Of a stretch of 64,000 bases of DNA, positions 57,007 to 64,000 are shown in pieces. The stretch covers positions 1-64,000 of the forward strand of contig CALEGP010000010.1 of the NCBI GenBank assembly GCA_937876245.1, given 5' to 3'. Source of the DNA: an uncultured Actinomycetes bacterium. Its GTDB lineage: Bacteria; Actinomycetota; Actinomycetes; Nanopelagicales; Nanopelagicaceae. The notes beneath the pieces are model-generated. The model did no database searches. It was not told where the DNA came from and saw only the letters and a list, made by a program, of their open reading frames with translations. A program made the position numbers and the translations under genes. Within the stretch, counting starts at the first letter, position 1. Each line of letters opens with the position of its first letter.

Positions 57007-57270
57007 ATGAAGAACTTCGAATCTCTCTGGGTAGAGCTCAAGGCGTTAGAGATAAGTAGGCCAGCGGATTCAGGGACTGTAAAGGCGCTAGAAGCCGGAG
57101 TTCACGCAATAGGAAAAAAGATTATTGAGGAAGCCGGGGAAGTTTGGTTGGCTGCTGAATATCAAAGCGACGACGAACTTGCCCTCGAGATAAGTCAATT
57201 GATTTATCATCTTCAAGTTTTGATGCTAGCTCGTGGCCTTTCCCCGGATGATATTTACAAATACCTATAG
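57007..57270 (+). CDS. hisE: Phosphoribosyl-ATP pyrophosphatase
   Basis: 87-aa stand-alone HisE, all-helical MazG-like fold: [47 protein letters not shown] carries the EExxE and later acidic metal ligands. Second step of histidine synthesis; 12 bp before hisG. Confidence 0.94.
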   Translation: MKNFESLWVELKALEISRPADSGTVKALEAGVHAIGKKIIEEAGEVWLAAEYQSDDELALEISQLIYHLQVLMLARGLSPDDIYKYL

Positions 57271-57282
57271 AACGGAAAAATC

Positions 57283-58131
57283 TTGACACTTAAAATTGCG
57301 GTACCAAATAAGGGTTCCTTGGCGGAGAGCTCGGCGCTTGCGCTTAGAGAAGCTGGCTATAGGCAGCGAAGTGACTTGCGTGATCTGGTATTTATTGATC
57401 CAGAGAACAACGTTGAATTTTATTATTTGCGCCCAAGGGATATTGCCATCTATGTGGGAAGTGGCGAATTAGAGGCGGGAATTACCGGTAGAGATCTTCT
57501 AATTGATTCTGGTGCCAAGGCAATTGAAATCCTGCCCCTTGATTTTGGGAGAAGTACTTTTCGCTTTGCCGCTCCTTCTAACTCTGCTATTTCGGAGGGT
57601 GATCTTGCTGAGAAACGAATTGCTACAGCCTATCCAGGGTTGCTTGCTGATTACCTTGCAAGGAAGAAAATTACCGCGTCCATTATTAAATTAGACGGAG
57701 CTGTCGAGAGCTCGGTTCGCCTCGGCGTTGCCGATGTGATCGCCGATGTAGTCTCCACGGGAGGGACACTTCGAGCTGCGGGGCTCAGTGTTTTTGGTGA
57801 CGTGCTTCTAAACAGTGAGGCCGTTCTTATTGGGCGAGTGGGAGCAGAGTCCAACGAAGCTGTCCAGACATTGGTGCGGCGTCTAAGCGGAGTTGTTATG
57901 GCACGACAATATGTATTGGTTGACTACGATGTTAAAAGCTCAGATCTAGAGGCAGCTTGTGCAATAACTCCGGGAATTGAATCTCCAACGATTTCACCTC
58001 TGCAGAAAAGTGAATGGAGCGCTGTTCGCGCGATGGTGAGGCGTTCAGATATTAATGGCATCATGGACAAACTTTGGGCAGTAGGAGCAAGAGGTATCTT
58101 GGTAACTGATATCCATGCTTGCAGGCTTTAG
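57283..58131 (+). CDS. hisG: ATP phosphoribosyltransferase, long form
   Basis: 282 aa. First step of histidine synthesis. IAVPNKGSLAESS, GITGRDLLIDSGA, DVIADVVSTGGTLRAAGL (PRPP loop) and a C-terminal ACT-like regulatory domain from about 210, so self-sufficient and probably His-inhibited without HisZ. TTG start. Convergent with serB, overlapping by four bases. Confidence 0.95.
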   Translation: MTLKIAVPNKGSLAESSALALREAGYRQRSDLRDLVFIDPENNVEFYYLRPRDIAIYVGSGELEAGITGRDLLIDSGAKAIEILPLDFGRSTFRFAAPSNSAISEGDLAEKRIATAYPGLLADYLARKKITASIIKLDGAVESSVRLGVADVIADVVSTGGTLRAAGLSVFGDVLLNSEAVLIGRVGAESNEAVQTLVRRLSGVVMARQYVLVDYDVKSSDLEAACAITPGIESPTISPLQKSEWSAVRAMVRRSDINGIMDKLWAVGARGILVTDIHACRL

Positions 58132-59336
58132 CCGATCTGATCTGCTTTTTCGATCTCTTCTCGAGTAATGCCCATTAGATAAAGAACGCTATCGAGGTAT
58201 GGTGAATTAATTGAGCTATTGGCTGCCTGTCGAACTGCAGGCTTGGCATTGAAAGCTATACCGAGTCCGGCAATTTCCAACATTCCCAAATCATTGGCTC
58301 CATCTCCGATAGCAATAGTTTGAGCAAGACTTACGCCCTCAGCTGCTGCGAAATCTCTTAGGGCTTGGGCCTTGGCCTCTCTGTCAATTATCTGGCCAGT
58401 AATTTTTCCAGTGAGTTTTCCATCAACTAGTTCCAGTTTGTTTGCTCTATAGAAATCTATATCCAAGTCTTGCAGAATCGGTTCTATTACATCTAGGAAG
58501 CCGCCGGATACAACACCGACTTTATGCCCAAGTCGATGGAGGGTTCGAATCAGCGTCCTAGCGCCAGAGGTGAGGGTAATTTCAGCCTTGGCCTTCTCTA
58601 AAATTGTGCCCTGTGCGCCTGTTAAAAGCTCTACTCTTGAGGTTAGAGATTGAGCGAAATCCAACTCGCCCCGCATTGCCTTTTCAGTAATCTCGGCAAC
58701 CTGTGCTCCAACTCCATATTTTTCTGCGAGTAAATCTATAACTTCCTCTTTGATCAGAGTGGAATCCATATCTAGCAATACGATCCGCTTGGCTCGTCTT
58801 GCTAGTCCGCTCCGTTCTACCGCTATATCTATGTTATTGCTTCGGGCTATCTCTGCAAGCTCGCGCTGAATGTTTCTTAAGTCATCGGTTCTAGTAGTTA
58901 GCGTTACTTCAAATTCAATGGCAGTGAGAGGATAAGACGCAGTTCTACGAATTCGGTCAATGTTTCCGCCCTGCTCAGCAATTTTTGCAGCAAGGGCTGA
59001 GATTGCTGCTGGTCGAAGTTCCTGAGAAAGGGCAACAACATGAAGATTAGATCCTTCAATTTCTGCTGAAGCGTTCTGGCTCGTGAAGTCAATAGCGATA
59101 TCAAGACCCAATTTTTCTGCTGTCGCTAAAAGATCAATTTCCACGGCCTCGGCATGGACTTCATCGAGTGAGATTAGGGTGGTCAAAATAAGGCGACCGC
59201 GAATTACTACTTGCTCAATATCTAGAATTGTTATCGCAAATGGTTCAAGGGCTGAAAATAGCGCCTCAGTTACACCGGGTGCATCTGTGCCGGAGACGAG
59301 AATTAGACCGGTGTGTTGGATTATGTTTTGGCTCAC
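58128..59336 (-). CDS. serB: Phosphoserine phosphatase with tandem ACT domains
   Basis: 402 aa, GTG start. Two ACT-like domains (about 8-80 and 95-170; LILVSGTDAPGVTEALFSAL marks the first), then a HAD phosphatase: LLDMDSTLIKEEVIDLLAEKYG (DxDxT), SGARTL and VGVVSGGFLDV, and IGDGANDLGML. Architecture like M. tuberculosis SerB2, last step of serine synthesis. Divergent from an ABC ATPase with overlapping -10 boxes. Confidence 0.95.
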   Translation of the reverse strand: MSQNIIQHTGLILVSGTDAPGVTEALFSALEPFAITILDIEQVVIRGRLILTTLISLDEVHAEAVEIDLLATAEKLGLDIAIDFTSQNASAEIEGSNLHVVALSQELRPAAISALAAKIAEQGGNIDRIRRTASYPLTAIEFEVTLTTRTDDLRNIQRELAEIARSNNIDIAVERSGLARRAKRIVLLDMDSTLIKEEVIDLLAEKYGVGAQVAEITEKAMRGELDFAQSLTSRVELLTGAQGTILEKAKAEITLTSGARTLIRTLHRLGHKVGVVSGGFLDVIEPILQDLDIDFYRANKLELVDGKLTGKITGQIIDREAKAQALRDFAAAEGVSLAQTIAIGDGANDLGMLEIAGLGIAFNAKPAVRQAANSSINSPYLDSVLYLMGITREEIEKADQIG

Positions 59337-59341
59337 GGAGG

Positions 59342-59347
59342 TAGATT
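59342..59347 (+). promoter_or_regulatory. -10 box TAGATT, leaderless promoter of the ABC ATPase gene
   Basis: TAGATT plus six bases then TTG at 59354. Shares five bases with the serB -10 box on the opposite strand. Confidence 0.5.
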
Positions 59348-59348
59348 A
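59343..59348 (-). promoter_or_regulatory. -10 box TAATCT, leaderless serB promoter
   Basis: Read on the minus strand TAATCT, six bases, GTG at 59336. TAGATTA (59342-59348) thus reads as a -10 box both ways. Confidence 0.55.
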
Positions 59349-59353
59349 GCGGT

Positions 59354-60181
59354 TTGAAGCCTAAAGATGACCTGGTTGCAGGTATCTTTACGCCTGTGAT
59401 CGCAGTGCTTCAAATTGAGAAGGTATCAGTTATTCGCGACGGAAAAACTATATTGGACGCAATCGACTGGCAAGTACTTGAAAATGAGCGATGGGTGATA
59501 CTCGGCCCTAATGGAGCAGGTAAATCAACGCTCTTTGCCTTATGTTCGAGCCAGATGCATCCAAGTAGTGGCAGCATCCAGATATTAGGAGAGAAATTGG
59601 GCGCCGTCGATGTCTTCGAACTTCGTCCCAGAATTGGTTTTATGGGCTCAACTTTAGTAAGTCAATTTCCAGAAGATGAGACTGTGAGTGATGTGGTACT
59701 GACTGCTGCCTATGGTGTTCTCGGTCGTTGGCAAGAAGCGTATGAATTGTGGGATGAATCCAGAGCTCAAGCACTTTTGACAACGCTCGGTGTCCGAGAA
59801 TTGGGAGCACGTAAGTTTTTTACTTTGAGTGAGGGTGAGAAGAAACGAACTCTAATTGCACGAGCCCTTATGGCAGATCCAGAAATCCTGCTTCTCGATG
59901 AACCAGCTTCAGGTTTAGACCTAGGCGGGCGGGAAGACTTGCTTCGAAGATTTGATGCTCTGGCAACAGACCCGCTCTCGCCCGCTACTCTGATTATCAC
60001 CCACCATATTGAAGAAATTCCATCAGGGTCGACACATGCTCTCTTATTGAAGAGTGGGAGAATCTTAGCTAGCGGTCCGATTGCGGATGTCGTTACTTCA
60101 GAAAAATTGACCCAAGCATATGACATGGAGATCAATGTCAGTGTTGTCAATAATAGGTATACGGCCAGCGCCATACATTGA
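59354..60181 (+). CDS. ABC-type ATP-binding protein
   Basis: 275 aa, cytoplasmic ATPase: Walker A GPNGAGKST, signature LSEGEKKR (degenerate LSGGQ), Walker B ILLLDEPASGLD, switch His in THHIEE. No membrane partner adjoins. The pairing with serB resembles M. tuberculosis Rv3041c next to serB2; the partner permease and substrate are unknown. TTG start favoured by the -10 box; GTG at 59396 or 59405 would drop 14-17 residues that precede the conserved VLQIEKVSV strand and cannot be excluded. Confidence 0.85.
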   Translation: MKPKDDLVAGIFTPVIAVLQIEKVSVIRDGKTILDAIDWQVLENERWVILGPNGAGKSTLFALCSSQMHPSSGSIQILGEKLGAVDVFELRPRIGFMGSTLVSQFPEDETVSDVVLTAAYGVLGRWQEAYELWDESRAQALLTTLGVRELGARKFFTLSEGEKKRTLIARALMADPEILLLDEPASGLDLGGREDLLRRFDALATDPLSPATLIITHHIEEIPSGSTHALLLKSGRILASGPIADVVTSEKLTQAYDMEINVSVVNNRYTASAIH

Positions 60182-60813
60182 ACCTTTACGACTTACTTCC
60201 AAGTTCTTGGAGAGCGGTGCTACCCAATTCGAGAGAAATTTTGGCAAAAATAGATTTGAGCCATCCCTTTATTCCGGGGGAGCAAGAGATATTCCGTGCG
60301 CTTCGGATTCCACCAGAATCAATCAAAGTATGCATAGTAGGGCAAGATCCTTACCCAAGTCCAGAACATGCAATGGGGTTGGCTTTTAGCGTTCCTAGAG
60401 AAATTGAGAAACTTCCTCCTACTCTGAAAAACATACTGCAAGAACTCAAGGATGATGTGGGCATCAGCGCGCCGAGCGGCGATCTCTCCTCTTGGGAAGA
60501 GGCAGGGGTCTTGTTATTGAATCGCACTCTAACAACAGTGCCGCATCAAAGTCTGGCCCATCATAAAATAGGATGGGAGAAATTTACAGAGGAGCTTGCA
60601 AGTTACTTGTCAGAGCAAAGTGTTGTCTTTCTCCTTTGGGGCAAAAGCGCACAGCAACTTCTGCCTTCGATAGATTCCAGCCGCGTTGTTCTTGGTGTGC
60701 ACCCGAGCCCTCTATCTGCTTACCGAGGTTTCTTTGGCTCTAAACCTTTCACAGCAGTGAATCGCAAACTGGGGGAATTAGGGATCAGCGAGATCGATTG
60801 GAAAATCGAGTAA
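60178..60813 (+). CDS. ung: Uracil-DNA glycosylase, family 1
   Basis: 211 aa, TTG start overlapping the previous stop (TTGA). Catalytic water-activating loop GQDPYPSPEHAMGLAFS, NRTLTTV-type uracil pocket LLLNRTLTTVPHQSLAH, and HPSPLSAYRGFFGSKPF Leu-intercalation loop. Its 3' end overlaps the convergent gene by 29 bp. Confidence 0.96.
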   Translation: MNLYDLLPSSWRAVLPNSREILAKIDLSHPFIPGEQEIFRALRIPPESIKVCIVGQDPYPSPEHAMGLAFSVPREIEKLPPTLKNILQELKDDVGISAPSGDLSSWEEAGVLLLNRTLTTVPHQSLAHHKIGWEKFTEELASYLSEQSVVFLLWGKSAQQLLPSIDSSRVVLGVHPSPLSAYRGFFGSKPFTAVNRKLGELGISEIDWKIE

Positions 60814-61474
60814 CGAAATTTAGATTTGTTGCAATTGAATTACCAATAAATAGCGCGAACATGGCTGTGCCGATACCCAGAGAACCTCCCAGGAGTTTGC
60901 CAACAATTAGCACCGTAACTTCAATAGCCAACCTCACTCTGGAGATTCTTATTCCTGTCTTTTTATGGATCGAAGTCATCAAACCATCGCGGGGTCCGGG
61001 ACCGAGCCCACAAGTGATGTAGATGGCTGAACCAGCCCCGACCAAACCAATTCCGATAAAAATATAGAACAATTGTAAGAGAAATCCGCTTGCGATTAAG
61101 GGAATCCAATCAACCCCAATTTGAATAAAGATCGCAATGACAGCTATGTTAGCGAGGGTCCCAAAACCAGGTTTCTCTTTGAGTGGCCACCAGAAAAGAA
61201 GAACTGTGACGCTAATCAACCCGGTAGATTCACCAATAGTCAAAGGCGTGTGCAGCGATAGACCCTGAGCGAATACCGACCAAGGCGAATTCCCGATTGT
61301 CGATTGGATTAGTAGCGCCTCGCCCAAACCGAAGATTGCCAGGCCAAAGAATAGAATGAGAAAGTTTGCTGGTGTTACGGCCCAACGATGCCTAGCTGTC
61401 CATGAGGTGTGGGGAACAGTTCGTGCGGGCTTTAGGAAATGTCCTACCTTATTGAGAATCCGCGTATCTTTCAC
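60785..61474 (-). CDS. YczE/YitT-like integral membrane protein
   Basis: 229 aa, GTG start. Five or so membrane helices. Conserved YczE-type motifs: FGLGEALLIQSTIGNSPWSVFAQGLS and GLGPGPRDGLMTSIHKKTG. Function of the family is not established. Start supported by a -10 box six bases upstream. Convergent with and overlapping ung. Confidence 0.85.
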   Translation of the reverse strand: MKDTRILNKVGHFLKPARTVPHTSWTARHRWAVTPANFLILFFGLAIFGLGEALLIQSTIGNSPWSVFAQGLSLHTPLTIGESTGLISVTVLLFWWPLKEKPGFGTLANIAVIAIFIQIGVDWIPLIASGFLLQLFYIFIGIGLVGAGSAIYITCGLGPGPRDGLMTSIHKKTGIRISRVRLAIEVTVLIVGKLLGGSLGIGTAMFALFIGNSIATNLNFVTRFSNRSR

Positions 61475-61480
61475 TGTTAG

Positions 61481-61486
61481 AGTCTA
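61481..61486 (-). promoter_or_regulatory. -10 box TAGACT, leaderless promoter of the YczE-like gene
   Basis: Read on the minus strand TAGACT, six bases, GTG at 61474. Confidence 0.55.
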
Positions 61487-61510
61487 CCGATTAGCGAGGG
61501 GTAAGAGTAA

Positions 61511-62245
61511 ATGTTTGTTGGTCTAGGAACAGTAATCAATATTCTCGCGATTCTAACTGGCGCATCACTTGGTATTTTCGCCGGATCCCGGTTTAAAGAG
61601 CAAACTCGTGAATTAGTAACTACGGTCCTAGGTTTTGTCACGTTACTGGCCGCAGCCGATGCAATAAAAGAGCTTTGGAATTCCACTCTTGTTCTAGCCC
61701 TTCCCAGAGGTTGGACGCTTCTTACAATTTTGGCATCGCTGCTGATAGGCGCTCTGATCGGAAATGCGTTAGGTATCGAGAAGAGATTGGAAATCTTGGG
61801 ACACCAATTGAAATCAAGATTTGATCCCAACGGTTCTAGCCCCTTTGTTGACGGTTTTGTCTCATCATCACTACTTTTTGTAATTGGTCCACTAGCTATT
61901 TTAGGCTCCATCAGTGATGGCATGGGCAGTGGAATAGATCAACTTGTTTTGAAGAGCGTGCTAGATGGTGTCACTTCGATAGCTTTCGCAGCTTCTCTTG
62001 GCTGGGGTGTTGCAGTTTCAGCAATCCCTGTGGGCATTTACCAGTTCGCTTGGACCGGGGTTGGTTTGGTATTGGGCAACGTGCTTCCCGAGTATCAAGT
62101 CCTTGCTATGACGGCCACCGGAGGAGTGTTGCTCCTCGGTATTTCATTGAGAATGTTGAAGATAAAGATAGTGCCGGTAGGAAATCTCCTCCCAGCACTA
62201 TTCTTGGCCCCGCTAATATCAGGGCTAATACATATTTTTAATTAA
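61511..62245 (+). CDS. DUF554 membrane protein
   Basis: 244 aa. Seven or so membrane helices with DUF554 features: GTVINILAILTGASLGIFAG at the N-terminus, FVSSSLLFVIGPLAILGSISDGMGSG with the charged LVLKSVLDGVTSIAFAASLGWGV, and a C-terminal GGVLLLGISLRML. Predicted transporter or uncharacterised membrane protein; role unknown. Confidence 0.88.
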   Translation: MFVGLGTVINILAILTGASLGIFAGSRFKEQTRELVTTVLGFVTLLAAADAIKELWNSTLVLALPRGWTLLTILASLLIGALIGNALGIEKRLEILGHQLKSRFDPNGSSPFVDGFVSSSLLFVIGPLAILGSISDGMGSGIDQLVLKSVLDGVTSIAFAASLGWGVAVSAIPVGIYQFAWTGVGLVLGNVLPEYQVLAMTATGGVLLLGISLRMLKIKIVPVGNLLPALFLAPLISGLIHIFN

Positions 62246-62247
62246 AC

Positions 62248-63291
62248 CTAGAACTTCTTAGCGTCAATTACGAAGCGATACTTTACATCGCTCTTGACTG
62301 TTCGCTCATAGGCTTGGTTTATATAGCTTGGCTCAATAACTTCAACTTCACTAACAATATTATGTTCGCCGCAAAAATCTATCATCTCTTGCATTTGCGC
62401 TATGCCACCAATCATTGAGCCAGCAAGTGACCTGCGTTGGGCAAGCAGTGTAGGTGTGCTAATTTCGTAAGGTTTTCCTGGAAGACCTATCAAGACTAAA
62501 GTTCCATCAAGTTTTAGGAGCTCTAGGTACGGTGTTAAATCAATATCTGCCGAAACCGTATTAAGTATTAGGTCGAAATCCTTGGCCAGACTTGCTAGAT
62601 TTTTCGGATCTTTTGTCACGACGAAGTCGTGAGCTCCCATAGCCTTGGCATCAGCTTCCTTTTCAGGAGAATGTGAGAAAACAGTTGTGTGGGCGCCAAG
62701 TGCTACAGAAAACTTCAGTCCCATATGACCTAGGCCGCCAAGACCGATTACTCCAACCTTTTTACCAGAACCCGCGTGCCAATTCTTAAGCGGCGAGTAG
62801 AGCGTAATGCCGGCGCAGAGCAAAGGTGCAACACCGGCCATATCCAAATTAGCGGGGATGGTAATCGCATAATCTTGGTCAATTATAAAAGTGTCACTAT
62901 ACCCACCTTGGGCAACAGTTTTTCCATCGCGCTCATAACCATTGTAAGTTCCGGTCATTCCTTCGACGCAGTATTGCTCAAGACCAGCTTTGCAAGATCC
63001 ACATTTGCGACATGAGTCGATAAATACACCAACCCCGATGCGATCTCCAACCTTGAATTTAGTTACGGCATCGCCGATTTCGATAACGACTCCAGCTATT
63101 TCGTGGCCAGGCACCATCGGAAAAATTGCCGGACCCCATTCTTCGCGAGCTTGATGAATATCAGAGTGACAGATGCCGGCATACTCGATCTCTAGTGCCA
63201 CGTCGCCAGAGCGCAACTCGCGCCTGGTGAATTGAAATGGGACGAGAGGTTTTGAAGCTTCTAATACGGCATAACCTTTTGACTGCATCAT
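62248..63291 (-). CDS. Zinc-dependent alcohol dehydrogenase (CAD-like)
   Basis: 347 aa. Medium-chain dehydrogenase: catalytic-zinc Cys in YAGICHSDIHQAREEWG, GHEIAGVVIEIG, structural-zinc Cys set CRKCGSCKAGLEQYC, nucleotide loop GLGGLGHMGLKF. Resembles NADP-linked cinnamyl-alcohol/YahK-type aldehyde reductases; the residue after the second strand (FSHS) fits NADP better than NAD, but this is inference. The start is ATG-ATG; an AGGAG four bases before the second (63288) favours it. Convergent with DUF554 gene. Confidence 0.9.
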   Translation of the reverse strand: MMQSKGYAVLEASKPLVPFQFTRRELRSGDVALEIEYAGICHSDIHQAREEWGPAIFPMVPGHEIAGVVIEIGDAVTKFKVGDRIGVGVFIDSCRKCGSCKAGLEQYCVEGMTGTYNGYERDGKTVAQGGYSDTFIIDQDYAITIPANLDMAGVAPLLCAGITLYSPLKNWHAGSGKKVGVIGLGGLGHMGLKFSVALGAHTTVFSHSPEKEADAKAMGAHDFVVTKDPKNLASLAKDFDLILNTVSADIDLTPYLELLKLDGTLVLIGLPGKPYEISTPTLLAQRRSLAGSMIGGIAQMQEMIDFCGEHNIVSEVEVIEPSYINQAYERTVKSDVKYRFVIDAKKF

Positions 63292-63337
63292 TCTCCTATT
63301 TAGCTAAGGACCCATTGAGTCGTATCGGTACTACTTG

Positions 63338-63421
63338 TGTCGGAGAAGGGACTTGAACCCTCAATCCCTTGCGGGAACTAACACCTCAAGCTAGCGCGTC
63401 TGCCAATTCCGCCACCCCGAC
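63338..63421 (-). tRNA. tRNA-Leu (GAG)
   Basis: Minus-strand 84-nt tRNA with the long variable arm TTCCCGCAAGGGA. Acceptor GTCGGGG/CTCCGAC with one G-T pair, anticodon stem CTAGC/GTTAG around TTGAGGT (anticodon GAG), T loop GTTCAAGT, discriminator A, no encoded CCA. Confidence 0.95.
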
Positions 63422-63491
63422 GAGGGTAAAAATACTTGCTAGAAGGATACCAATTGCACGAGGTTGTTCACAATTGAGGCAAGATAGGACC

Positions 63492-64000
63492 ATGAGCGAT
63501 AGAGGAATGGATAGCGGCGCAATGGCTGAAAGCACTGGAATATTAGATCTTGCCCTGCTTGAAGAAGAATGTATTTCGATCTGCCAGGAAATGATTCGGA
63601 TTCCGAGCGTCAATCATGGTGGCGGCGTTGGAGATGAAAGGGCCATGGCTGATTATGTAGCCAAGAAACTGGCCGAAGTAGGCATTGCATCAGAATTGAT
63701 TGTTACAGGTGAGAACCGCGTAAATGTTGTTGCAAAAATAGTAGGTCGAGATCAGAGTCGACCAGGGCTAGTTCTCCATGGCCACTTGGATGTTGTGCCA
63801 GCAAACCCTGATGATTGGAGCGTCGATCCATTCGGCGGAATCATCAAAGATGGCTATTTGTGGGGTCGCGGTGCGGTGGACATGAAAGATATGGATGCGA
63901 TGATTTTGGCAACTGTACGTGCATGGAAAAGGGCAAATTATCAACCACCTAGAAATATTTTACTACTCTTTTTTGCTGATGAGGAAGCAGGGAGTGAATT
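63492..64000 (+). CDS. M20-family metallohydrolase, 3' end outside window
   Basis: First 169 codons; frame runs off the window. M20/M25/M40 dizinc fold: HGHLDVVP (H98, D100), GRGAVDMK with bridging Asp130, FFADEEAG with general-base and ligand Glu164/165. Members include DapE/ArgE-like deacylases and carboxypeptidases; the IRIPSV and DWSVDPFGG stretches fit dipeptidase-like members, but substrate cannot be fixed. CAAGAT six bases before ATG is a one-mismatch version of the leaderless -10 box. Confidence 0.85.
   Translation, partial: MSDRGMDSGAMAESTGILDLALLEEECISICQEMIRIPSVNHGGGVGDERAMADYVAKKLAEVGIASELIVTGENRVNVVAKIVGRDQSRPGLVLHGHLDVVPANPDDWSVDPFGGIIKDGYLWGRGAVDMKDMDAMILATVRAWKRANYQPPRNILLLFFADEEAGSE

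Noticed and set aside
1-64000. CRISPR arrays, insertion sequences, prophage or integrase genes
   Set aside because: No regularly spaced repeats, transposase or phage motifs were seen on either strand.

Overview
The window looks like a gene-dense stretch of an actinobacterial chromosome with unusually low G+C for the phylum (roughly mid-40s percent by eye). The actinobacterial assignment rests on gene content and order: thrS, HIT protein, pgsA, patA and pimA (phosphatidylinositol mannoside synthesis), pdxS-pdxT, yebC, ruvCAB, secDF, relA, hisS, aspS, alaS, ruvX, mltG, aroE, an A24 peptidase, aroCKBQ, efp, nusB, then a BldD-type regulator, pyrR-B-C-carAB-pyrK-D-F, an actinobacterial IHF fused to guanylate kinase, rpoZ, coaBC, metK, priA, def, fmt, rsmB, rpe, hisE, hisG, serB. 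Low G+C, very short spacers and many 1-8 bp stop/start overlaps suggest a streamlined aquatic lineage such as the freshwater Nanopelagicales (acI); this placement is inference.

Layout. 1-3.6 kb is the least core-like part: a 5'-cut HExxH metalloprotease, tRNA-Val, a tryptophanase, a cupin and tRNA-Cys/tRNA-Gly. 3.7-19.9 kb holds folate (pabBC), thrS, PIM lipid, PLP, Holliday-junction and Sec genes. 19.9-32.8 kb carries the stringent-response enzyme, three aminoacyl-tRNA synthetases and cell-wall/shikimate genes. 32.8-37.6 kb is the shikimate-efp-nusB run. 37.6-50 kb is the BldD regulator diverging from a complete de novo UMP operon lacking only pyrE, continuing into mihF-gmk, rpoZ and coaBC. 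50.3-58.1 kb contains metK, priA, formyl-Met processing, rsmB, rpe and two histidine genes. 58.1-64 kb has serB divergent from an ABC ATPase, ung, two membrane proteins, an alcohol dehydrogenase, tRNA-Leu and the start of an M20 hydrolase. No CRISPR array, insertion sequence, prophage or rRNA operon was seen.

Regulation. The most general signal is a -10 box TANNNT lying exactly six bases before the start codon at twelve genes, nearly all at the head of a transcription unit; this implies leaderless mRNAs starting at or next to the start codon. It also fixes several ambiguous starts. At serB and the ABC ATPase the two opposite -10 boxes share five bases. A minority of units (pdxS, yebC, aroC, pyrR, carA, rpe) have a clear Shine-Dalgarno sequence instead, and pyrR has a PyrR-type hairpin just before its ribosome binding site.

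Most unusual items: the single-frame mIHF-guanylate kinase fusion, a degenerate EF-G-like pseudo-GTPase between the HIT gene and pgsA, the BldD homologue with an intact c-di-GMP motif, a doubled palindrome with a potential branched RNA structure ahead of efp, and a probable CTG start for pdxT. I did not find a wholly new multi-gene system; these are the best candidates for follow-up.
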